Source of the DNA: Bacillaceae bacterium
GTDB lineage: Bacteria; Bacillota; Bacilli; Bacillales; Bacillaceae_G
Length of the DNA: 35,132 bases
NCBI GenBank assembly: GCA_027451065.1
Contig: DAIDKD010000004.1
Location: forward strand, 1 to 35,132
Reading direction: 5' to 3'
Shown here: positions 1 through 8,330 of the stretch, in pieces
Numbering within the stretch: the stretch's first letter is position 1
How the letters are laid out: each line of letters starts with the position of its first letter
Made by a program: the position numbers and the translations under genes
Notes under the pieces: model-generated
The model's input: only the letters and a program-made list of their open reading frames with translations
Database searches by the model: none
What the model was told of the DNA's origin: nothing

Positions 1-117
1 GGCTCAGGCTTTCCCTTACCCCAAAAACTCGCAGTTGCTACCCTTGTGTCGCAACGTGCATGGGTGTTTTGGAATTTAATATCTTTCGATATCACTTTCC
101 GAGTAATTTCATGCTTA

Positions 118-1083
118 TTAGGAAACTGCTGTTACATTCAACAATACCGGACAATACATACTTGCTGGTGTTTTATACCCTATCGCTGAGTGTAGCCTCA
201 TGAAGTCATAGATGTTAATGAATCTAGCTATTTGCTTTCTTGCTTCCCTAATATTGTTGTAGTCATTTAGGTACACTTCCTCGTACTTCAATGTACGGAA
301 CCAGCGTTCAATCATTATGTTGTCAGCCCAGTGGTGTTTGCCATCCATACTGATTTTTACATTGTGCTTTTTTACAAACTCTGTATACTCTTGTCTTGTG
401 AATTGAGAACCTTGATCAGAGTTTAGAATCTCTGGTGTGGCTACTCTGAAAGCTTTTTTCAGTGCAGTTATTACCATACTTGTATCTAACGTGTCGTCAA
501 GTTCCCAACCTACGATACATCTTGAATACCAGTCAATTATTGCTGTTAAATATACAAAACCATGTTTTAAGCGGATGTAGGTGATGTCAATAGACCATAC
601 TTGATTTGCTCTTGTTATCACTGCATTATGCAGGAGGTAGGGGTATATTTTGTTTTCATGTGAGGTTTTTGATAGGTTTGGTTTTGGATATATTGCAATG
701 ATTGTCATCTCAGCCATGTATCGTCGTGTTTTGGTGCGACCGATTTTGTATCCGGCAGCTTGCAACTGTTTTGACATTTGTCTAGAGCCCCAGGTTGGGT
801 TATCGGTATGCCATTTGTCAATAAGGGCTTTTGCTTCAAGTTCTATTTGTGCAACAGGTGTCCCTTTATAATACACACTGGTTCTATTTATATCCAGCAG
901 CCTTGCTCCAGTTTTTACTGGGAATTCCTTAGTATTTATTAGTTTTCGGACTAAATTTACTCTCCCAGTCAGATCCAAGTCATTCTTCAGATTTTTTTTG
1001 AGCCAGTCCACCTCCATGGTGAGCTGACCAACCTTTTTTATCAGGGCATCCTTTTCGATTTCAGCTTCTTTAAGCTTCTTCAT
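118..1083 (-). CDS. IS3-family transposase, catalytic (OrfB-like) part
   Basis: The 321-residue product carries the integrase-type DDE catalytic core. The three acidic residues are visible in WSIDITY, LNSDQGSQFT and MIERWFRTLKYEEVY, with the D-to-E spacing usual for IS3. An HTH_21-type stretch (RTSVYYKGTP...TWGSRQMSKQL) precedes the core and a coiled-coil-like segment begins the protein. The first Met is at 1083, but the frame stays open upstream to about 1257 and there encodes the OrfA helix-turn-helix. In this element OrfA and OrfB are therefore in one frame instead of being joined by the usual -1 frameshift. No ATG, GTG or TTG lies in that upstream part, so the full OrfAB protein cannot be started as the sequence stands. 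Confidence 0.85.
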   Translation of the reverse strand: MKKLKEAEIEKDALIKKVGQLTMEVDWLKKNLKNDLDLTGRVNLVRKLINTKEFPVKTGARLLDINRTSVYYKGTPVAQIELEAKALIDKWHTDNPTWGSRQMSKQLQAAGYKIGRTKTRRYMAEMTIIAIYPKPNLSKTSHENKIYPYLLHNAVITRANQVWSIDITYIRLKHGFVYLTAIIDWYSRCIVGWELDDTLDTSMVITALKKAFRVATPEILNSDQGSQFTRQEYTEFVKKHNVKISMDGKHHWADNIMIERWFRTLKYEEVYLNDYNNIREARKQIARFINIYDFMRLHSAIGYKTPASMYCPVLLNVTAVS

Positions 1084-1260
1084 CTCTTTCTCATCACGTT
1101 TGGTATCGAATAGAGAGGATGCGTTGTTGAGAAACTCTTTCTTCCAATTTCGAATAAGATTAGGCGAAATTGGATGTTCGCTGGCGAGTTGATTAATTTC
1201 CTTTTCACCACGAATTACTTCTATTACTATTCTTGTTTTAAATTCGGCACTAAATGTTCA
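1084..1260 (-). pseudogene. OrfA (helix-turn-helix) part of the IS3 transposase, start lost
   Basis: Reading upstream from the OrfB Met in the same frame gives TFSAEFKTRIVIEVIRGEKE, then NQLASEHPISPNLIRNWKKE and the sequence leading into the OrfB start. This is the typical HTH_Tnp_1 domain of IS3 OrfA. The frame is closed by TGA at 1258-1260 directly before the T of TFSAEF. Out of frame by one base is a TTG-AAA-AAT run that would make a normal OrfA start if one base were added. A single-base deletion near 1257-1261 is the simplest explanation, so the element is probably not autonomously active. Confidence 0.6.
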
Positions 1261-1359
1261 TTTTTCAAAAGAATCAACCTGCTTTCACATTTTTGATTTC
1301 AGTATAGCAGATTCATTATATTTTGAATGATTTTGTGTCGAAAATTATAAGACTATTAT

Positions 1360-1563
1360 CTCTTGATTTAATAGATTTGGATAGACAGGTAGTGCATGCT
1401 TAGAGTTTGTTGTTACCTTGTACTTCTTCACTGTCTTGGAACGAATATTTTCTTCTTTCATGATGCGTGTGATAGTTCTCTGACATCTTTGTTGCACGAA
1501 ACTCGTGTTGGTGTTCATCTATAAAGCCATAGATTACTTCTGACTTTTGGCGAAGATGCCCAC
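1360..1563 (-). pseudogene. relic of a second, different IS3-family transposase
   Basis: Two pieces of an IS3 OrfB are visible on the minus strand in different frames. The first, from about 1563, reads GHLRQKSEVIYGFIDEHQHE followed by FRATKM. The second reads RIMKEENIRSKTVKKYK and ends in HALPVYPNLLNQE near 1360. The catalytic domain is absent and the material that should join the pieces is missing or frameshifted. This differs from the neighbouring element at 118-1260. It directly abuts the stop codon of the phosphofructokinase-like gene, so IS insertion or decay may have trimmed the 3' end of that operon. Confidence 0.6.
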
Positions 1564-1589
1564 ATCACTTTCTGAATTACTAATACTAA

Positions 1590-2465
1590 CTAGATATTTT
1601 CCTGAAGCATTATCTTCTGATTATTAAAAAATAACTTCCCAGTTTTTTGTTTATTTCTTATCCATACAATAATTTCATTACCTAGTTTAATTGCCAGAAT
1701 CCTATCTATTGATGTTGGATAATTCCCTGCACATATTGATTGATCTATTGTGTTCATCTTCCAATCTACATCAAGATTCGAAATGATGGATGAGGGGATA
1801 GATTCTGGTTGTATTGTTTCATCGAAAATTAAAAATGAGTATGGTTTTCCATTTACAAATATTTTTTTGATTGCTTCTTCTGTTTGTTCATCATATTGCT
1901 TATCAAAACCACTAGGTAAAAAGTAACATCCCAAGGACACGGAAAGTTCCCCTAACATTTTTTTAGGAGCTTTCCCTGGAATCTGAATTCCAAAAAGACG
2001 TGGGTTTTCATACTGAAGTGACTCAACTGTATCCTTTATTTTTAATACATATTTAATAATATTATTCATCGCAGTATCATATCCTAATGAGATATCAGCA
2101 CCTTCTATATCATTATGAATTGATACAGGAACAAATAAAAATCGTTTCTCGTTTCCTTGTTTTACTGATTTATGTACTGTCTTCATAGATTCATTCGTTC
2201 CAATGACCACAATTGCATCAAATTGTTCAAATGCTCGGCTTAACAACTTTTCATCCTCTAATAATGGAGATGTTTGTAAAAAACAACGATGAAAATCAGT
2301 ATTATTTTTTTCATCATACGAATAATATTGGATGCCCCCTTTATTTGGATTGATAGAAATTCCTTTCAGTTCATATTGCTCTAATTGTTGCCCCTTAATT
2401 AGAACATCTAGCAATTGTTTAATTCCTGCCGGAGCTAATTCAAAATTTATCAAACCTATTTTCAT
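1590..2465 (-). CDS. phosphofructokinase-fold protein lacking catalytic residues
   Basis: The 291-residue protein is related to ATP-dependent 6-phosphofructokinase (PfkA). VPVSIHNDIEGADISLGYDT (113-131 region) matches the PfkA VPGTIDNDIxGTDFTIGFDT block, and AGNYPTSIDRILAIKLG (246-262) matches RGGSPTAFDRVLASRLG. The functional residues have changed. The catalytic Asp of TIDND is His117, the GGDGS motif is GTNES (89-93), the N-terminal glycine-rich nucleotide loop is gone, and MGRHAGD is replaced. PfkA is about 320 residues, so the fold is slightly short but probably whole. Phosphoryl transfer looks unlikely; a sugar-phosphate sensor or regulatory subunit is my inference. It is the last gene of the sigma-54 operon, 187 bp after tkt, with a good GGAGGG ribosome site of its own. 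Confidence 0.75.
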   Translation of the reverse strand: MKIGLINFELAPAGIKQLLDVLIKGQQLEQYELKGISINPNKGGIQYYSYDEKNNTDFHRCFLQTSPLLEDEKLLSRAFEQFDAIVVIGTNESMKTVHKSVKQGNEKRFLFVPVSIHNDIEGADISLGYDTAMNNIIKYVLKIKDTVESLQYENPRLFGIQIPGKAPKKMLGELSVSLGCYFLPSGFDKQYDEQTEEAIKKIFVNGKPYSFLIFDETIQPESIPSSIISNLDVDWKMNTIDQSICAGNYPTSIDRILAIKLGNEIIVWIRNKQKTGKLFFNNQKIMLQENI

Positions 2466-2578
2466 GGAAAATCCCTCCTATATTTATACTCTATTTTCTT
2501 AGAGCTTTTGACGAGACCATTTTTGCAGTTTCTGCTCCAAGATTCTTCACTTTTTTTATGACCTTCTCACAAATTGAT

Positions 2579-2621
2579 ATGGAGATGTTTTCACTTTGCA
2601 ATAAAGTAAAAGCATCTCCAT
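2579..2621 (-). other. intercistronic hairpin between tkt and the Pfk-like gene
   Basis: ATGGAGATG at the left end pairs perfectly with CATCTCCAT at the right end, and the stem continues imperfectly through a T/A-rich stretch around ACTTT/AAAGT. No T-run follows on the minus strand, so this is not a classical intrinsic terminator. It may stabilise or process the mRNA. Confidence 0.5.
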
Positions 2622-2652
2622 AGATTCCATAAGTTAGTTACTTATGTTCTTA

Positions 2653-4641
2653 TCATTGGTTCAGAATATATTTCTTTACTTTTTCGGTAATTTTTTCTGC
2701 ATCAAAACCGTACTTAGGTAAAATTACATTTGCTGGAGCCGATGCTCCGAATGCATCAACCCCAATTGTTATGCCGTCTAATCCAACGTATTTATACCAT
2801 CCTTGCGTTACTCCCATTTCGATAGAAACACGATTGCGATTACTTAGCGGAAGTAAACTTTCTTTGTACTCTTTTGCTTGCTTTTCAAAGTTGTACCAAG
2901 ATGGTATGCTGATAACATTTGCAATGATTCGCTCTTTTTTTAATAAATTAGCTACGTCTAATGCTAGATTCACTTCAGAGCCGGTTGCCATTATTAACAC
3001 ATCCGCTTGGTCTGTTCCGCTCACTCGATAAGCTCCTCGCTTTACTCCTTCACCAGCATGCTCTTTTGATCCTGAGATTGTTGGCAGATTTTGACGAGAT
3101 AAAACAAGTACAGTTGGTGTACCTGTTGCTTCAATTGCTTCTTTCCAAGCAGCTACTGTCTCATTTCCATCTGCCGGACGAACAACATTAAGATTAGGCA
3201 TTGCTCGTAATGCCTCCAAGTGTTCAATCGGCTCATGTGTGGGGCCATCTTCTCCAACTGCAATGCTATCGTGGGTGAATACATATGTAACCGGCAGATT
3301 CATCAGTGCTGATAAACGAATTGCCGCACGTAAATAATCGGAAAACACAAAAAATGTACCACCAAAGACACGTAATCCTCCATGAAGAGCCATTCCGTTT
3401 AATGCTGCACCCATAGCAAATTCACGTACACCAAACCATATGTTACGACCTTCGTAGCTATTAGCTGTAAAATCTCCCAAACCTTTCATCATCGTTTTGT
3501 TTGATTCAGAAAGGTCTGCTGATCCACCGAAGAAGTTTGGAAGTGCCTGAGCAATGGCATTAATCGTATCACTAGATGAAGCTCTGGAAGCAAGGGATGT
3601 TCCTTCTTCATAGACCGGAAGGTTTTCTTCCCAGTACTTCGGAAGTTTACCCGCAATAGCCCCTATTAATTGTTTTCCTAATTCAGGATATTCCTTTTTA
3701 TAGGAAGCGAACAATTCATTCCAAAGATGTTCTGCCATTTTCCCTTTTTCTGCTACATTCTCTTTAAAGTGTGCGTACACTCCATCTTCTACGTGGAATT
3801 CCTTCTCACTGTCTAATCCGTAAGAATCTTTTGCAAGTTTCCCGTCTTCTGCTCCTAGCGGTGCACCATGTGTACTGGCAGTTCCTTGTTTTTGGGAACC
3901 GTATCCGATAATAGTTTTTACTTCAATTAAAGTTGGGCGCTTTGTATCAAACTTTGCTTCTGTAATTGCTGCATTGATTTCATATAAATTGTTTCCATCT
4001 TCTACATTTAATACTTGCCAACCATATGATTCAAAACGTTTTTGCACGTCTTCACTGAAGGCCATATTTAAATCTCCATCTAGTGAGATATCATTTGAAT
4101 CGTATAAGACAACTAGTTTTCCAAGTTTTAGATGTCCAGCTAGAGATGCCGCTTCCGAAGAAATACCTTCCATTAGGCAACCATCACCGCAAATTGCATA
4201 AGTATAATGATTAACGATATTATAGTCTGGACGATTATAAGTAGCCCCTAAATGTGCTTCTGCCATTGCCATTCCAACTGCCATAGCAATACCTTGTCCC
4301 AATGGTCCAGTTGTCGCGTCTACTCCAGCTGTATGACCGAACTCAGGGTGCCCTGGTGTTTTACTTCCCCATTGGCGGAAATTTCTCAATTCATCTATTG
4401 ATAGATTATAACCACTTAAGTGGAGTAAGCTATATAAAAGCATAGAACCATGCCCCGCCGATAATACAAAGCGATCGCGGTTAAACCAACTTGGATTGTG
4501 AGGATTATGGTTCATATGATGTACCCAGAGTTGGTATGCCATTGGTGCCGCACCAAGAGGCATTCCCGGGTGGCCTGAATTTGCCTTGTTGATTGCATCA
4601 ATTGATAAGGAACGGATTGTGTTTACTGCATTTTTATTCAT
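2653..4641 (-). CDS. tkt: transketolase
   Basis: The full-length 662-residue thiamine-diphosphate enzyme transfers two-carbon ketol units between sugar phosphates. The N-terminal domain has [19 protein letters not shown], and the cofactor motif [20 protein letters not shown] runs on to the YDSNDIS segment. The central pyrimidine-binding domain has [19 protein letters not shown] and [16 protein letters not shown], and the C-terminal domain is complete. The start follows GAAAGG. It lies 240 bp after the DapA-like lyase gene within the PTS operon. A housekeeping tkt would normally lie elsewhere, so this is probably a pathway-dedicated copy feeding pentose or ketose phosphates into central metabolism. 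That last point is inference. Confidence 0.93.
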   Translation of the reverse strand: MNKNAVNTIRSLSIDAINKANSGHPGMPLGAAPMAYQLWVHHMNHNPHNPSWFNRDRFVLSAGHGSMLLYSLLHLSGYNLSIDELRNFRQWGSKTPGHPEFGHTAGVDATTGPLGQGIAMAVGMAMAEAHLGATYNRPDYNIVNHYTYAICGDGCLMEGISSEAASLAGHLKLGKLVVLYDSNDISLDGDLNMAFSEDVQKRFESYGWQVLNVEDGNNLYEINAAITEAKFDTKRPTLIEVKTIIGYGSQKQGTASTHGAPLGAEDGKLAKDSYGLDSEKEFHVEDGVYAHFKENVAEKGKMAEHLWNELFASYKKEYPELGKQLIGAIAGKLPKYWEENLPVYEEGTSLASRASSSDTINAIAQALPNFFGGSADLSESNKTMMKGLGDFTANSYEGRNIWFGVREFAMGAALNGMALHGGLRVFGGTFFVFSDYLRAAIRLSALMNLPVTYVFTHDSIAVGEDGPTHEPIEHLEALRAMPNLNVVRPADGNETVAAWKEAIEATGTPTVLVLSRQNLPTISGSKEHAGEGVKRGAYRVSGTDQADVLIMATGSEVNLALDVANLLKKERIIANVISIPSWYNFEKQAKEYKESLLPLSNRNRVSIEMGVTQGWYKYVGLDGITIGVDAFGASAPANVILPKYGFDAEKITEKVKKYILNQ

Positions 4642-4788
4642 TTTTTTTCCTTTCTATTTCATATCTTAAAACATAATTTACAATTAACTAATCATAAAGA
4701 ATTAGCAGAAAATCATTATCTTATGAAAATCTTATTTTATAATTTGCTAATTAGTTACGAATTCAATATTTCAGCCAGATATACTTTG

Positions 4789-4821
4789 TAAGGCGATCAG
4801 ACTCTAGGTGAAATCGCCTTA
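4789..4821 (-). other. intercistronic hairpin between the lyase gene and tkt
   Basis: TAAGGCGAT (4789-4797) and ATCGCCTTA (4813-4821) form a perfect 9-bp inverted repeat around a 15-base loop. No T-run follows on either strand. It lies in the 240-bp gap before tkt, as similar hairpins do in the other long gaps of this operon. Confidence 0.5.
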
Positions 4822-4881
4822 CTACTCCATCTTCGATTTTACAAATTATTAACATATTATCTCAAACAAACATTCCCCATG

Positions 4882-5763
4882 TTAAAATAATTTGTAATAA
4901 TCAACTACTTCTTTCACTTTGTCTATTTTATCCTCAGTCAGTGGCAATACCGGTAATCTTGGAGAGCCTACAGGAACACCAGCTAGCTCAACAGCTTTTT
5001 TCAAGACTGACGGAACTGTTCCTAACTTTAAAACTGCTCTTAATACTTCAATGTCTTGTTGAGCTTTTTCAGCTGAAGCAATATCTCCTTTTAGCCAATT
5101 TTGATAAATAGACACATCAATATCAGTAATTAGATTTGCAGTTGCGGCAATTGCACCAGATGCCCCTACTTGCAAAGCTTTTAATATTAATGAATCCGAT
5201 CCCGATAAAACCATAAAATCTTCATCTTTCGTTGCCTGAATATAGGATTCAATATTTTCAATTTTTCCGCTGCTATCCTTGATTCCAATAATATTTTTGG
5301 ATTTAGATAACTCTACAACAGTATCAACTTCCAAATTAAACCCTGTGTTTTTAGGAATGTTATACAAAATAACTGGGATACGCACTGATTCAGATATTAA
5401 TTTGTAATGATTTATCACTTCAGCTTGTGTAGGTGGTACAAAATAAGGTGTGATAACAGATAGAGCTTCAGCACCAATCTTTTCCATTCTTTGTGCTAAG
5501 TGTATCACTTCTCTTGTACTATTTCCTCCCACTCCCACATAGACAGGAACTCGTTGATTTACTTCTCTGATTACTAATTTAGCAAATTCAACTTTTTCAT
5601 CATCATTCATTACATGAAACTCACCATTGGTTCCAAGTATAAAAAGACCATCCACCCCTGAATCTATCAACTTATTAATCAATTGTTTCGATGCTGATTC
5701 ATTAATTTCTTTATTATCGTCAAACGGCGTAACCATCGCTGCTATCAAACCTTTTAATTGCAT
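4882..5763 (-). CDS. DapA/NanA-family pyruvate-dependent lyase (class I aldolase)
   Basis: The 293-residue TIM-barrel protein belongs to the dihydrodipicolinate synthase / N-acetylneuraminate lyase family. The Schiff-base lysine is Lys162 in IIGIKDSSG and the catalytic tyrosine is Tyr134 in YNIPKNTG. GTNGEF (44-49) replaces the GTTGE motif. The arginine that binds aspartate semialdehyde in true DapA (YNVPxRTG) is Asn139 here, so lysine biosynthesis is unlikely. Cleavage of a 2-keto-3-deoxy sugar acid (or its phosphate) to pyruvate plus an aldehyde is the more natural reading beside a sugar PTS and a 2-hydroxyacid dehydrogenase. The exact substrate is not readable. The start follows AAGGAGGAAC. 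Confidence 0.82.
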   Translation of the reverse strand: MQLKGLIAAMVTPFDDNKEINESASKQLINKLIDSGVDGLFILGTNGEFHVMNDDEKVEFAKLVIREVNQRVPVYVGVGGNSTREVIHLAQRMEKIGAEALSVITPYFVPPTQAEVINHYKLISESVRIPVILYNIPKNTGFNLEVDTVVELSKSKNIIGIKDSSGKIENIESYIQATKDEDFMVLSGSDSLILKALQVGASGAIAATANLITDIDVSIYQNWLKGDIASAEKAQQDIEVLRAVLKLGTVPSVLKKAVELAGVPVGSPRLPVLPLTEDKIDKVKEVVDYYKLF

Positions 5764-5777
5764 AAGAAAGTTCCTCC

Positions 5778-6704
5778 TTAATTATTTTCTAATATTTCTA
5801 ATAAATTGCTAACAGTTAAATTGATTGTATTTATCTCTGCATTCTTCGTTAAAGAAGCTATATGAGCACATAAAAGGAAATTATCTAGTTGTAGTAATTT
5901 TTCATCCTTTGCAGGCGGTTCTACTGAAAATACATCTTCAGCTGCACCTGCAATAACTCCATTTGTTAATGCCTGATAAAGATCCTCTTCATTGACCAAA
6001 TCCCCTCTTGCCGTATTGACCAAAAAAGCGGAAGGCTTCATTAATGATAGTGTTTGTTTATTGACAATGTGCTTATTTTCATGAGTTAATGGCATATGAA
6101 GAGTTACAAAATCACTTTCCTCCATAAGCTCTTCGAATGTTTTCATTTCTACATCACATTCTTTATCAACAAATGGATCATAAGCGATAACATTCATACC
6201 GATTCCTCGTGCAATTCTAGCTACTTCTCTACCAATTGCACCTAGCCCAACGATACCAACTGTTCGATTCAATAATTCCATTCCTGATGTTTTATTCCAT
6301 TGTCCCTCTTTCACTTCTCTAATATTTGAGTATATATCGCGTGCCAATGTAAAGAATAAACCCATCGTTAACTCTGCAACAGAAGTTGCATTAGGACCAA
6401 TTGCCCGTTTAACCTCAATTCCAAGTTCTTTCGCTTTCTCAAGGTCAATATTATCTACACCAACTCCAAAACGGGAAATAACTTTTAGTTGTTTTGAATT
6501 TTCCAACATATTGCTATCTACTTGATCAACACCTAATATGATTCCTTCTACATCCGATGCCAACTCACAAAACCGTTCGTATGAATGCTGCTTTCCAGTA
6601 TTGTTTACGATAACTTCGTATCCCTTATTTCGGAGCAATTCTACAGCGTGTTCCCCATATCTTGAAAAAGATCTAGGAGTTATTAATATTTTTTTCATCT
6701 TCAT
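5778..6704 (-). CDS. D-isomer-specific 2-hydroxyacid dehydrogenase
   Basis: This NAD(P)-dependent dehydrogenase is of the SerA/phosphoglycerate dehydrogenase type. The Rossmann motif is VGLGAIGREVA, followed by the acidic residue in YDPF. Catalytic Arg is in NTARGDLV, Glu in AEDVFSVEPP, and His in CAHIASLTKNA. There is no ACT regulatory domain and the length (about 308 residues) matches the short family form. An in-frame Met lies 24 bases upstream of my start, but AGAGGA is six bases before the ATG at 6704, so MKMKKIL is preferred. It ends 14 bp before the lyase start and is surely co-transcribed. It probably reduces or oxidises a phosphorylated sugar acid in this pathway (inference). Confidence 0.85.
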   Translation of the reverse strand: MKMKKILITPRSFSRYGEHAVELLRNKGYEVIVNNTGKQHSYERFCELASDVEGIILGVDQVDSNMLENSKQLKVISRFGVGVDNIDLEKAKELGIEVKRAIGPNATSVAELTMGLFFTLARDIYSNIREVKEGQWNKTSGMELLNRTVGIVGLGAIGREVARIARGIGMNVIAYDPFVDKECDVEMKTFEELMEESDFVTLHMPLTHENKHIVNKQTLSLMKPSAFLVNTARGDLVNEEDLYQALTNGVIAGAAEDVFSVEPPAKDEKLLQLDNFLLCAHIASLTKNAEINTINLTVSNLLEILENN

Positions 6705-6741
6705 AATCATTCCTCTCATGTTACTCAAGTTTCAGAGCTGC

Positions 6742-6768
6742 GAGAGGGTTCATTTTATTAACCCTCCC
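6742..6768 (-). other. intercistronic hairpin between the SIS gene and the dehydrogenase gene
   Basis: GAGGGTT (6744-6750) and AACCCTC (6760-6766) form a perfect 7-bp stem with a 9-base loop, extended by GG/CC-like contacts outside. No T-run follows. It sits in the 132-bp gap just ahead of the dehydrogenase ribosome site. Confidence 0.45.
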
Positions 6769-6836
6769 AAAAGTTCTTAACTATAATTCCTCTATTTACA
6801 GAAGCGAAAGGCATCTTTTACTTGTTTAACATCCTA

Positions 6837-7445
6837 CTAATTAGCCACTTTTCTCTTCCCCAAAGAGCCTCCTGGATGCCATTTAATGTATTGCTCGTGA
6901 CTAAGTCCCTTTATGTTTTGTAAAAGGAGGCTAAGTCCTTGTAACACAAAGATTTCAGCAATAATCGACGATCGTGGTGCCATGTTCAACGAATCTCCTT
7001 CTTCTGCTGCACCTGCATACAAAAATGCATCTCCTTCCCTTGCAAGCCATGAATCCGGCTTACTAGTTACAGAAATAATTTTCGCACCATTCCTCTTTAA
7101 AGTTAGCACAGTTGCTTTTAGTTCTTCTGTTTCTCCACTATTCGAAATCGCTATCACAACATCGCCAGGTAAAACTTGACCAGCAGATCCATGAACTGCT
7201 TCAGTTCCATGAAGTATATACGCTGGTGTTCCTGTTGACGATAATAAGGACGCAACATAGCCAGACACATGTCCTGGTTTTCCAATGCCAGTAACATGAA
7301 TTCGACAATTCATTTCTTCAGCTTGAAGAATTAATTTTACAGACGCTTCAAAAGTTTCTAGTTTAATATTTTTTCGCATTTCTTCAAAATTATTCACAGA
7401 TATATTTAAGAAAGACTCTAGTTCTACATTTGTATTTTCATTCAT
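6837..7445 (-). CDS. SIS-domain sugar-phosphate isomerase, arabinose-5-phosphate isomerase-like
   Basis: The 202-residue single SIS domain resembles the KpsF/GutQ/KdsD group, which interconverts D-ribulose 5-phosphate and D-arabinose 5-phosphate. Diagnostic stretches are VTGIGKPGHVSGYVASLLSS, TGTPAYILHGTEAVHG, DVVIAISNSGETEEL, a PDSWLAR block and the C-terminal HPGGSLGKR. The CBS pair found in KdsD and KpsF is missing, which is common in catabolic versions. The start follows GAGGAAGTTGAA. It is 12 bp after IID and surely co-transcribed. Its presence suggests that the imported sugar phosphate, or a pathway intermediate, is a pentose or hexose phosphate needing aldose-ketose isomerisation. It could also be a 6-phospho-3-hexuloisomerase. 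Confidence 0.8.
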   Translation of the reverse strand: MNENTNVELESFLNISVNNFEEMRKNIKLETFEASVKLILQAEEMNCRIHVTGIGKPGHVSGYVASLLSSTGTPAYILHGTEAVHGSAGQVLPGDVVIAISNSGETEELKATVLTLKRNGAKIISVTSKPDSWLAREGDAFLYAGAAEEGDSLNMAPRSSIIAEIFVLQGLSLLLQNIKGLSHEQYIKWHPGGSLGKRKVAN

Positions 7446-7457
7446 TTCAACTTCCTC

Positions 7458-8330
7458 CTACAAGAATCCGATAAATGCCCCTACCAAGGCAAAAATCATA
7501 ACAAAAGTAATAATTCTTATGAATTTTGGTCCAACTTTTACTAGATAAAAGTAGATTAAAAATACTGCTATTAATGGGAGCAAGCTAGGTGCAATTGAAT
7601 CAAACACACCTTGGACTGATATAGTGTCTAATTCAGTAGTAATTTCCAATGGGGTCGACAACCTTACGAACGTAGCAGAAAGCGAACCCATCATAAACAT
7701 TCCTAAAACTCCAGCACCAGAAATAACTTGCTGAATTCTACCTGATTGTAAAATAGCCATAATTGATTTTTTACCTACTGAGTACCCCCTATGAAAAAAA
7801 ACATATCCCAATCCACTCATGTAAAGTGATTGAATAATCAAAGGAGCTAATGCCGCTATCACAGAACCATTCAATGCGAAAGGAATAAAGATACCCATTA
7901 AAATAGGACGTATAGTTCCAAAGTCAAGTGTGTCTCCAATACCAGCAATTGGACCCATCAATCCAATTTTCATTCCTGTGATAGTTTCTGCACTTTCCTC
8001 TTCAGTCATTCCTAACTCATCATCTTCTTCCAACAGGGAATGCTCTTCTTCTAGAGCAATAGTAATACCGTTGATAACAGAACCCCAGGTAGCCTGCGTA
8101 TTAAACATAGATAAGTGTCTTTTTAGAGCTACTGATAATTCTTCTTTTGAAGTATATAACTTCTCTAAAATACCTGTCATACTACCACAATAAGCTAAAG
8201 CCTGTAAACGCTCAAAATTATTTGATACTTCAGAGTAGGCATACCATCTCGCCCACGCTATAGTGATATCCTTTTTCGTAAGTTTTTCGACTTTCTTTTC
8301 TTTCACTTCCACTTCTACTTCGTTACTCAT
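7458..8330 (-). CDS. PTS mannose/fructose/sorbose-family IID component
   Basis: The 290-residue protein is the IID membrane subunit of a mannose-class permease. Its N-terminal cytoplasmic part (LTKKDITIAWARWYAYSEVS, then NNFERLQALAYCGSM) and the segment GMKIGLMGPIAGIGDTLDFG are hallmarks. The Asp-rich EEEHSLLEEDDELGMTEEES motif is typical, and hydrophobic spans occupy the C-terminal half. It works with IIC as the translocation channel, phosphate coming from IIA and IIB. Its ATG overlaps the last base of the IIC gene, indicating translational coupling. The substrate cannot be inferred from this subunit. Confidence 0.93.
   Translation of the reverse strand: MSNEVEVEVKEKKVEKLTKKDITIAWARWYAYSEVSNNFERLQALAYCGSMTGILEKLYTSKEELSVALKRHLSMFNTQATWGSVINGITIALEEEHSLLEEDDELGMTEEESAETITGMKIGLMGPIAGIGDTLDFGTIRPILMGIFIPFALNGSVIAALAPLIIQSLYMSGLGYVFFHRGYSVGKKSIMAILQSGRIQQVISGAGVLGMFMMGSLSATFVRLSTPLEITTELDTISVQGVFDSIAPSLLPLIAVFLIYFYLVKVGPKFIRIITFVMIFALVGAFIGFL

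Larger units (their letters stand above)
1..1310 (-). mobile_element. IS3-family insertion sequence, one end outside the window
   Basis: The transposase frame, its upstream leader (to about 1310) and the non-coding tail (1-117) are treated as one IS3-family element read on the minus strand. The upstream end is probably near 1300-1310, where the leader begins just past the decayed IS relic. I could not find the matching inverted repeat in bases 1-117, so the other end is probably left of the window. Bases 1-117 hold no gene I recognise, only a small palindrome around the GATATC at 87-92. The boundaries are approximate. Confidence 0.6.

Noticed and set aside
4760-4785. Second sigma-54-like site (TGGCTGAAATATTGAAT) ahead of tkt on the minus strand
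   Set aside because: The invariant GC of the -12 element is GA, so it does not meet the consensus.
5627-5812. Plus-strand frames opposite the lyase, dehydrogenase and other operon genes
   Set aside because: They are shadows of strongly conserved minus-strand genes, without ribosome sites or recognisable domains.
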